Below are positions 40,883-46,471 of a stretch of DNA of 46,471 bases, piece after piece (within the stretch, counting starts at the first letter, position 1; every line of letters begins with the position of its first letter). This DNA comes from Thermoplasmata archaeon (lineage in GTDB: Archaea > Thermoplasmatota > Thermoplasmata > UBA10834). The position numbers and the translations under genes were made by a program. The stretch lies in assembly GCA_029864565.1 (NCBI GenBank), contig JAOTTD010000014.1:1-46471 (forward strand). Direction: 5' to 3'. The notes beneath the pieces were generated by a model. It was not told where the DNA came from, searched no databases, and saw nothing but the letters and a program-made list of their open reading frames with translations.

Positions 40883-41791
40883 TTAACCTTTCTCCGCCCT
40901 GTGATTCTCCAGCGATTCGACCATGGCCACCAACGCTCTGTTGAGTGGAGTCGGAACCCGCGTGGCAAGCCCTGCTTTACAGATATATCCGTTGATACTC
41001 TCTATCTCTGTTCTGCGGCCGAGCTCGATATCACGCAACATGCTCGATCTATTCAAAGCCGTCTTCTTGGCGACGGTCATCGCCCGCTCACACATGGAAT
41101 CGTAAGGGAGCCTTATTCCACTTGCATCCGCGACGGCCTCGCATTCCTTGCTGATGTCATGAACAAGCATAGACAGGGCCCTAACTCTGACGATCTCACC
41201 GTTGGCGACCCTCAGAATGGCGGTCAGGGGATTGACGCAGGCATTGACGATTGCCTTCGCCCACAGCTCCGCTTTTATATCTGCCGTAGTCTCCGTTGGC
41301 AGTCCTGCCGAGGATAGCATCGAGGCCAAGGATTCTGCGGCACCGGGGTTCGCGTCCGCGCCGACGAATGTGTTGCCCAGGCTAGCCAATTCGACCACGC
41401 CAGGCTCAGTCAACAATGCGCCCATCGTGGTTGTACCCCCAATCACCTGTGCCCCCCTCCAGTCACGCAACTTCTCAAGGTTCCCCAGCCCGTTCTGAAG
41501 CGTCAGCACGACTGTGTCCTCAGATACCCAGCCTCGGCACGCATCGATAACGGACTGAGTCGAGTATGCTTTGGTGGTGACGAGAAGCAGGTCCGGAGGG
41601 GCGAGGCCTGACACGCTCTCCCTGGCATCAATTCTCACCTTCTTCCCGACCACTCCTTTAATACGCAGCCCGTCACCGCGCACGCAATCGACATTCGCCT
41701 TCCTGCCAATCAATACGACCTCGTGGTCTCCAGCCAGTATTCCACCGACTGCGCTGCCAATCGATCCTGCACCGAACACACAGATTCTCAT
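40883..41791 (-). CDS. panE: 2-dehydropantoate (ketopantoate) reductase
   Basis: 302 residues from the ATG at 41791; the open frame continues into the upstream gene and that part is discarded. It reduces ketopantoate to pantoate with NADPH for coenzyme A synthesis. The Rossmann motif is FGAGSIGSAVGGIL, followed by LLVTTKAYSTQ, TLQNGLGN and the catalytic-region AELWAKAIVNACVNPLTAIL with its conserved Lys and Asn. It is 26 bases after the AGT-EndoV gene, probably in one transcript. Confidence 0.93.
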   Translation of the reverse strand: MRICVFGAGSIGSAVGGILAGDHEVVLIGRKANVDCVRGDGLRIKGVVGKKVRIDARESVSGLAPPDLLLVTTKAYSTQSVIDACRGWVSEDTVVLTLQNGLGNLEKLRDWRGAQVIGGTTTMGALLTEPGVVELASLGNTFVGADANPGAAESLASMLSSAGLPTETTADIKAELWAKAIVNACVNPLTAILRVANGEIVRVRALSMLVHDISKECEAVADASGIRLPYDSMCERAMTVAKKTALNRSSMLRDIELGRRTEIESINGYICKAGLATRVPTPLNRALVAMVESLENHRAEKG

Positions 41792-41817
41792 TGCACCAAT
41801 ACAACCATGATCTTGGG

Positions 41818-42792
41818 CTATTTGTTGGTTGCCGAACGACGCTCGACATTGGCGTGCACATGCGCGATTCGCGTAGGCTCGGGAATGCGATATCTGGTGA
41901 ACCTTCGCACCGTCAAGAGCGCTTGCCTTTGCGAAATGCCGTGTCCCGGCGATACGTATATGGGTTTCGTCCCACTGTTCGAGAAAGAGTACCCGCAAAC
42001 CCTTCCCCCGATCGCGAGCGCACGCGCGCCCCTGTGGGCTGAACCCACGGCTGTGCCACAAAGGAGGCTCTTCGCCACGCCAATTGTGGGCAAATCGAAG
42101 GCCACTCCCGCGTGGCTGGCGATGCCGAAGCGCTCCGGATGAAGAATCCCATGGCCATCGAAGATTAGGGTTGTGCCATCATCCAGCAAATTCATCAACT
42201 GAGCAACGATTGGCAACTCTCGAAATGCGAGGAAGGTCGGAATGTAAGGAAATCTCGCCTCGGAAGCCGCAAGCAAACTCTCCCGGACCCCTTTGGTCTC
42301 CGCGTCGAACACCACCACGGACGCGTACGCTCGATTTTCGGCGTATGATACGTCGACACCAGCAACACTCGAGATATTGATGTCAGACGATGGAACCCTG
42401 ATAGATCTTCGCAGGGATTCTTGTCTCTTCCTCAGAGCCTTCAATGGCCTGGGCGAGCGAAAGTCCGTAAAGAGGTGTTCTTCGAAGTCTTGAACACGAC
42501 CATTGCGAATGCTAATGCCTTCCTTCCTTAGCAGAGCGACATCGTCGTTGGTTCCGTCAGGGCTCGAATGGCCGCCAATCCCTCCATCGGACCTGACGAC
42601 CCTCCTGCATGCAGTTCTCTGGGTGTTCATATTCCTACTCACGGCCAATCCGACGAATCTCGCCGCGATTGGGTCGCCTAGCGCCTTCGCGATTTCACCA
42701 AAGGTGGTCACCATGCCGCGGGGCACCTGAGCGACGAGATCGTATGTTTCCTTCCACATGTCCGGAAGGTCCTCAATCGACTCGTGAGCCAT
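41818..42792 (-). CDS. alkyltransferase-endonuclease V fusion protein
   Basis: 324 residues from the ATG at 42792. Residues 10-110 are an O6-alkylguanine-DNA alkyltransferase-like winged-helix domain (VPRGMVTTFGEIAKALGD, VGLAVSRN) with Cys62 in TACRRVVRSDGG where the usual motif is PCHRV. Residues about 115-324 are endonuclease V: GVDVSY (Asp147), FRELPIV (Glu192), FDGHGILHPERFGIASH (Asp212) and VAKSLLCG. EndoV nicks near deoxyinosine. The fusion is known from Ferroplasma and Thermoplasma. It shares its promoter region with the divergent radical SAM gene. Confidence 0.93.
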   Translation of the reverse strand: MAHESIEDLPDMWKETYDLVAQVPRGMVTTFGEIAKALGDPIAARFVGLAVSRNMNTQRTACRRVVRSDGGIGGHSSPDGTNDDVALLRKEGISIRNGRVQDFEEHLFTDFRSPRPLKALRKRQESLRRSIRVPSSDINISSVAGVDVSYAENRAYASVVVFDAETKGVRESLLAASEARFPYIPTFLAFRELPIVAQLMNLLDDGTTLIFDGHGILHPERFGIASHAGVAFDLPTIGVAKSLLCGTAVGSAHRGARALAIGGRVCGYSFSNSGTKPIYVSPGHGISQRQALLTVRRFTRYRIPEPTRIAHVHANVERRSATNK

Positions 42793-42814
42793 TGTCAATC
42801 GTCAGCATCTGTGC

Positions 42815-42826
42815 AAGTATTAAATG
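42815..42826. promoter_or_regulatory. shared bidirectional TATA region
   Basis: AAGTATTAAATG lies in the middle of the 58-base gap between the AGT-EndoV gene (start 42792, minus) and the PflX-like gene (start 42851, plus). TTAA-centred TATA elements can be read on either strand, each about 25-30 bases from its start codon. One TBP site probably serves both leaderless genes. Confidence 0.5.
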
Positions 42827-42850
42827 TGCGCAGACGCAAGTACTGACTGC

Positions 42851-43873
42851 ATGACGGCAGACCCTCTCCTCCGATATTGGCGGATACGCGCAGGCGAAGC
42901 TGAGGCAAAATACCTACTGGCAAAACGCAGGATGGTCGATGTCGACTTGGGAATGGATACGGAGACATTGCGGCGAATGCACGATAGCGTGATGCTAGAT
43001 GGAAGCTCAACCGGGAAGACTCCTCTGTTGGATCTGAAGAAAGAGCTATCCAAGCGGATGCTTGACGATTGCGCCCTCTGCGAGAGGGCTTGCCACGCAA
43101 AAAGAGCTTCAGGCATGGCAGGCCATTGCGGAGTGTTGGAACCCAGGATCTCGAGCGAATTCCTGCACATGGGCGAAGAGCCGGAGCTCATACCCTCCCA
43201 CACAATCTTCTTCTCGGGTTGCACCTTCGACTGTGTATACTGCCAGAATCATGACATATCCTCCAACCCAGAAGCTGGCACGATCGTTTCTCCTGAACTA
43301 CTCTCAAGAAGGATAGAAGAAAGAGCATACACAAGAGATAAGGGCTTGAGCCTCACACGGACTTCCATACGTTCCATCAACATCAACTGGGTAGGCGGGG
43401 ACCCAACACCCAATCTGTCATTCATACTGGATACCCTCTCAAAATGCGAAGCCAATCTACCTCAGATATGGAACTCGAACATGTATCTTACGAAACACGC
43501 GATGCAAATCCTAGATGGTGTGATCGATGTATATCTCACCGATTTCAAATATGGCAACGATGACTGTGCCAGGAGGCTCTCCAATGTGGACAGGTATGTG
43601 GCCATTTTGAAGCGAAATCACATAATCGCGCGAAGACAAACGGAAATGATTGTGCGCCACCTCGTTCTGCCCTCACACATCGAATGCTGCACCCGCCCAG
43701 TCCTTACATGGATAGCGGAGAATCTCAAGGGAGTGAAGGTCAATGTCATGGGGCAGTACGGGCCTGCTCACATCGCACGCCAATTCCCTGAATTATCGCG
43801 TCCGCTAAGTCCGCTTGAATTCGAGTCCGCCATAGAAATTGCGCATGACTTGGGTCTCGATCTCTGTGATTGA
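42851..43873 (+). CDS. PflX-like radical SAM protein
   Basis: 340 residues from the ATG at 42851; an ATG at 42824 lies in the TATA box. The radical SAM motif is Cys124-x3-Cys128-x2-Cys131 in GCTFDCVYCQN. An N-terminal set of cysteines (Cys74, Cys77, Cys81, Cys93; DDCALCERAC, GHCGV) matches the COG1313 group of putative pyruvate formate-lyase-activating-like enzymes. These have no proven substrate in archaea. A further motif, NINWVGGDPTPNL, is typical of this group. The gene neighbours DNA-repair and prepilin genes, with no functional link visible. Confidence 0.88.
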   Translation: MTADPLLRYWRIRAGEAEAKYLLAKRRMVDVDLGMDTETLRRMHDSVMLDGSSTGKTPLLDLKKELSKRMLDDCALCERACHAKRASGMAGHCGVLEPRISSEFLHMGEEPELIPSHTIFFSGCTFDCVYCQNHDISSNPEAGTIVSPELLSRRIEERAYTRDKGLSLTRTSIRSININWVGGDPTPNLSFILDTLSKCEANLPQIWNSNMYLTKHAMQILDGVIDVYLTDFKYGNDDCARRLSNVDRYVAILKRNHIIARRQTEMIVRHLVLPSHIECCTRPVLTWIAENLKGVKVNVMGQYGPAHIARQFPELSRPLSPLEFESAIEIAHDLGLDLCD

Positions 43874-43886
43874 GGGGCTCTCGAAT

Positions 43887-43897
43887 TCATTAAGTAC
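43887..43897 (+). promoter_or_regulatory. TATA-like box of the prepilin peptidase gene
   Basis: TCATTAAGTAC lies about 26 bases before the GTG at 43918. Confidence 0.35.
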
Positions 43898-43917
43898 ACC
43901 AATTTTAATCATTCCGC

Positions 43918-44808
43918 GTGAATCCGCAGGAGGGACTAGCAGTCCTCCAATTGGCAGTGGCAATTGCGATCCTAGGCCACGCTTCGATACTTGATTTGAG
44001 AACTCGACGAGTGTCAAATGCATCTTGGATCGTGCTCTCCATGCTCGGAGTGGTGCTTCTTCCGATGAGAATTGTTGTAGACGATGCGCCAGCAGAGTAC
44101 CTCTTAATCCTGATTCCCATCCTCGCAATCCTCTCAGATGTCTTCTGGGATGCCAATGATGATAGCTCATTGTCCAGATACACGCCTTTGCTGAAATACG
44201 GCGTGGCCCTAATCGCAACTGTTGCCCTCGCCATGGCCTGGGCGGACAACGAGTACTTCAGGCATCTACTGGCCATTCCAATAGTAATGATCGTAATCGT
44301 CGTTCTTTATATGTTGGACTTGATTCGGGGAGGGGCTGACGCCAAAGCCCTGATTGCGCTCGCAGTTCTGTTTCCATTCTATCCAGTCATAGCTGAGATT
44401 CCTCTTATATTGGGAAATGAGACGCTGCAGACCTTGTTCCCATTCTCCCTTTCCGTGCTTGTGAATGCAGCTATACTTGTGGTCTTCCTTCCGTTGGCAT
44501 TCTTGGTGACGAACCTGGTAAGAGGAGACACGAAATTCCCTCAAGTCTTCGTCGGCTATCGAATGTCGATCGAAAGCATAGCGAATCAACACGTTTGGCT
44601 GATGGAAAGAGCCGTTGACGGCAGCCACGTATTCTACACAAGGCCGAAGATGGAGGAGGATCTCAGAGTAGAACTCGACAGGCTCAGGGAGATCGGTGTC
44701 TCAAGAGCCTGGGTCACTCCAAAGATACCGTTCATCGTGCCCATGCTGGCAGGCCTATTCCTTGCCACGATAGTAGGCAATCTCCTATTTCTGTTTTTCA
44801 GCTTCTGA
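43918..44808 (+). CDS. prepilin/preflagellin peptidase (A24 aspartic protease)
   Basis: 296 residues, GTG start, with about seven hydrophobic segments. The first catalytic aspartate is Asp26 in SILDLRTRRVSN, and the second is Asp141 in IRGGADAKALIALAVLFP, the GxGD-type site of FlaK/PibD-like enzymes (here GGAD). A soluble insert near residues 205-270 (RMSIESIANQHVWLMERAV) sits before the last membrane helix. It would process class III signal peptides such as those of the three pilin-like genes at the left end. It overlaps the end of the convergent glycosylase gene by 24 bases. Confidence 0.88.
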   Translation: MNPQEGLAVLQLAVAIAILGHASILDLRTRRVSNASWIVLSMLGVVLLPMRIVVDDAPAEYLLILIPILAILSDVFWDANDDSSLSRYTPLLKYGVALIATVALAMAWADNEYFRHLLAIPIVMIVIVVLYMLDLIRGGADAKALIALAVLFPFYPVIAEIPLILGNETLQTLFPFSLSVLVNAAILVVFLPLAFLVTNLVRGDTKFPQVFVGYRMSIESIANQHVWLMERAVDGSHVFYTRPKMEEDLRVELDRLREIGVSRAWVTPKIPFIVPMLAGLFLATIVGNLLFLFFSF

Positions 44809-45447
44809 AATGCAGGATTCAATGAATGGACAGCCATTGCACACCGGGGTGGACTTACACCTGCTCTTGCAGTGAACAACAATCAGAGCATGGGCCCTGG
44901 CCATCATTGAACAATCTCCGTCAAGAGAATCCTCGAAGCTCTTCTTCACGGATTCGTAGCCTTCACCGGCGTCTATGCCCATCCTTTCGAGGAGTCTCAT
45001 TGTGTACGCGTCCACGACAAAAGTTGGAAATCCAAGAGCGTAAAGAAGTATTGAATCAGCGGTTTCGGGACCTATACCCGGCAATCGCAGGAGCTCCTTG
45101 CGAACCTCGCTGGCCGTCATTCTTGACAAGCTCGTGATGTTGCCGTCATGGTCACGATCGATGAACGAGGCGAATTCCAGAAGGTACCGGGTCTTCTGTC
45201 TGTAGAAACCAACGGGTCTGATGAGTTGCTCCAGCTCTTCCCTTCGTGCTCTCAACAGCCCGGCTGGAGTTAGAGAGCCTGCATTCCTCAGAGATTCAAT
45301 AGCAAGTTCCACATTCCTCCATGAAGCTCTCTGTGTCAGAATAGCCCCGACGGCGACCTCAAATGGCGTCTCCGCTGGCCACCAGCCGGGGTCGCCATAC
45401 TCCACCTCTAGACAACGACATACATCAGATATTGTAGGAGCTTTCAC
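44785..45447 (-). CDS. endonuclease III-related DNA glycosylase (MagIII-like)
   Basis: 220 residues with a leaderless GTG; a TATA-like site is at 45463-45477. The HhH motif reads RLPGIGPETADSILL, with Glu128 where endonuclease III has its catalytic lysine, and Asp146 is in TFVVDAYTMRL. Four cysteines near the end (CKSTPVCNGCPFIESC) support a 4Fe-4S cluster. Loss of the lysine with retention of the Asp fits a monofunctional glycosylase such as MagIII (3-methyladenine) or the COG2231 group. It is the second superfamily member in the window. Confidence 0.85.
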   Translation of the reverse strand: MKAPTISDVCRCLEVEYGDPGWWPAETPFEVAVGAILTQRASWRNVELAIESLRNAGSLTPAGLLRARREELEQLIRPVGFYRQKTRYLLEFASFIDRDHDGNITSLSRMTASEVRKELLRLPGIGPETADSILLYALGFPTFVVDAYTMRLLERMGIDAGEGYESVKKSFEDSLDGDCSMMARAHALIVVHCKSRCKSTPVCNGCPFIESCISEAEKQK

Positions 45448-45462
45448 GCAAACCCCTTCAGA

Positions 45463-45477
45463 CTATCCTATACTATC
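45463..45477 (-). promoter_or_regulatory. TATA box of the MagIII-like gene
   Basis: GATAGTATAGGATAG on the minus strand lies 16-30 bases before the GTG, within the last codons of the downstream-of-window amrS gene. Confidence 0.4.
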
Positions 45478-46471
45478 AAATTCAAGGATTCCCCGCATTT
45501 TCCGCAATTGCTGCCATCCAAAGCCATGCGCTCAACGGCGAATCCCTCTCTTTTTATGGCTAAGGAACCACATCTCGGACAGAAGGTATCGTCCTTTTCT
45601 CCAGCGTACACATTGCCTATGTACACGAAGGCCAAGCCCTCTCTTGATGCGGTTTCGTATGCACGGTTCATGACGCTCATTGGGGTTCTCTCCACATTCG
45701 TGAGCCTGAAATCAGGGTGGAAGGCCGAGAAATGAACCGGAACGGAAGGGTTCAGGCTTTCGCGGACCCACACCGAGAAATCTTTGATCTCTTCCTCCGA
45801 GTCGTTGTAGCCTGGGATGACCAAGTACGTCAATTCAACGTGGATGCCAAAATCGACAGCGGCTTCGCAAGTGCGTAGTACTGGAGCCAGCTTGGCGCCG
45901 CACACATCCTTGTAGAACTCCTTCCTGAAGGCCTTGACATCGACGTTCATCGCATCGATGATGCCCTTCAGCTCCAACAGTGGTTTCTCTGAGATGTAGC
46001 CATTGGTGACATAGCTTGTCTTGAGACCGGCGTCATGGGCGACGGCGGATGCCGCGGTGGTGAATTCGTGCCATATGGTTGGCTCGTTGTAAGTCCATGA
46101 GACTGATTTCGCGCCCGCATCACGCGCACGCTTGACTACATCCTCTGGCGTAACCGGTGTCAACTGGATGGCTGATGGCGAGGCTCTCGAAATTGAGTAG
46201 TTTTGGCAGTGTTTGCACTTGAGATTGCAGCCAACCGATCCGAACGAGAGTGAAGTTGTTCCGGGCATGAAGTGGAATAGCGGTTTCTTCTCGATCGGGT
46301 CTGGGTGAATTGACGATGCGAGACCGTAAATCATCGAGTAGAGTCTTCCACCGTGGTTCTCGCGTACACCGCAGAGCCCATGCATGCCGTCGGATATCGA
46401 ACAACGATGGGGGCACAGAAGGCATCGGACATTGTCCCCCTCGGGTTCATAATGGCTCGCCTCATGACTGG
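45468..46471 (-). CDS. amrS: AmmeMemoRadiSam system radical SAM enzyme AmrS (5' end beyond window)
   Basis: At least 334 residues; no start codon lies in the window, because the frame stays open to the right edge with the family's N-terminal motif RCLLCPHRCSISDGMHGLC. The radical SAM motif is GCNLKCKHCQN, followed by WTYNEPTIWHEF, DVKAFRKEFYKDVCG and a C-terminal zinc-ribbon-like FCPRCGS and NCGKCGES. Its usual partners AMMECR1 and MEMO are not in the window and could lie further right. Its reaction is unknown; the first ATG at 46385 would cut off conserved cysteines. Confidence 0.92.
   Translation of the reverse strand, partial: SHEASHYEPEGDNVRCLLCPHRCSISDGMHGLCGVRENHGGRLYSMIYGLASSIHPDPIEKKPLFHFMPGTTSLSFGSVGCNLKCKHCQNYSISRASPSAIQLTPVTPEDVVKRARDAGAKSVSWTYNEPTIWHEFTTAASAVAHDAGLKTSYVTNGYISEKPLLELKGIIDAMNVDVKAFRKEFYKDVCGAKLAPVLRTCEAAVDFGIHVELTYLVIPGYNDSEEEIKDFSVWVRESLNPSVPVHFSAFHPDFRLTNVERTPMSVMNRAYETASREGLAFVYIGNVYAGEKDDTFCPRCGSLAIKREGFAVERMALDGSNCGKCGESLNLIV

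Noticed and set aside
41792-42061. 90-residue N-terminal extension of panE
   Set aside because: It overlaps the end of the AGT-EndoV gene, and the Rossmann fold starts right at the ATG at 41791.
1-46471. CRISPR arrays, insertion sequences, integrases, rRNA or origin repeats
   Set aside because: I saw no regularly spaced repeats, transposase or integrase motifs, rRNA segments or origin-like repeat clusters on either strand.

Overview
This window is archaeal and most likely from a member of the Thermoplasmatota (Euryarchaeota). The evidence is RpoL, an archaeal-type GltX, the PAN proteasome ATPase, aMBF1, a group II chaperonin, archease, TruD, Hef, a GfcR-like regulator and TATA-box promoters, many of them about 25-35 bases before the start codon so that transcripts are leaderless. 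An alkyltransferase-endonuclease V fusion, an architecture described from Ferroplasma and Thermoplasma, narrows it further. The genome is moderately GC-rich, genes are tightly packed on both strands, and I see no mobile element, CRISPR array or rRNA. Placement below phylum cannot be settled from this sequence alone.

Layout. 1-1.6 kb: three overlapping small genes with pilin-like N termini; a prepilin peptidase lies far away at 43.9 kb. 1.6-4.5 kb: two divergent cysteine desulfurases, one overlapping the scaffold gene iscU. 4.6-6.3 kb: pyrD-pyrK. 6.3-7.5 kb: a homocitrate/isopropylmalate synthase homologue. 7.6-13.5 kb: a cysteine block made of tRNA-Cys, an HTH regulator with a cysteine-rich tail, a secreted protein, cysK-cysE-cysS and a radical SAM enzyme. 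13.5-17.3 kb: gltX, a possible small gene, a UbiD decarboxylase and an IscA-like protein. 17.3-21.8 kb: Hef, a mini zinc-ribbon protein, rpoL, truD and a second mini zinc-ribbon protein. 21.8-24.8 kb: PAN, divergent aMBF1, and a HisA-like plus DUF2240-like pair. 24.9-30.5 kb: thermosome followed by grpE-dnaK-dnaJ. 30.5-33.4 kb: a RuvC/YqgF-like protein facing an nth-archease-mevalonate decarboxylase operon. 33.5-37.6 kb: aspartate dehydrogenase, an M24 peptidase, a membrane protein with a pyruvate-kinase-C-like protein, and a histone-deacetylase-like enzyme. 37.5-41.8 kb: a four-CBS protein with an HPF-like C-terminal domain, pgk, a GfcR-like regulator and panE. 41.8-46.5 kb: the AGT-EndoV fusion, a PflX-like radical SAM protein, the prepilin peptidase, a MagIII-like glycosylase and a truncated AmrS.

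How the genes work together. The left third supplies sulfur: CysE and CysK make cysteine, two desulfurases and IscU/IscA-like proteins move its sulfur into clusters, CysRS charges the neighbouring tRNA-Cys, and a Cys-rich HTH protein may sense thiol or cluster status. The middle is protein quality control (PAN, thermosome, Hsp70 system). The right third mixes DNA base repair, radical SAM chemistry and central carbon control.

Most interesting items: a CBS4-HPF fusion that looks like a ligand-gated ribosome hibernation factor; a Hef protein whose ERCC4 nuclease motif is erased as in FANCM; tRNA-Cys with C at the discriminator; a radical SAM enzyme with a second Cys cluster coupled to cysS; and an AGT-EndoV fusion with an ACRR active site.
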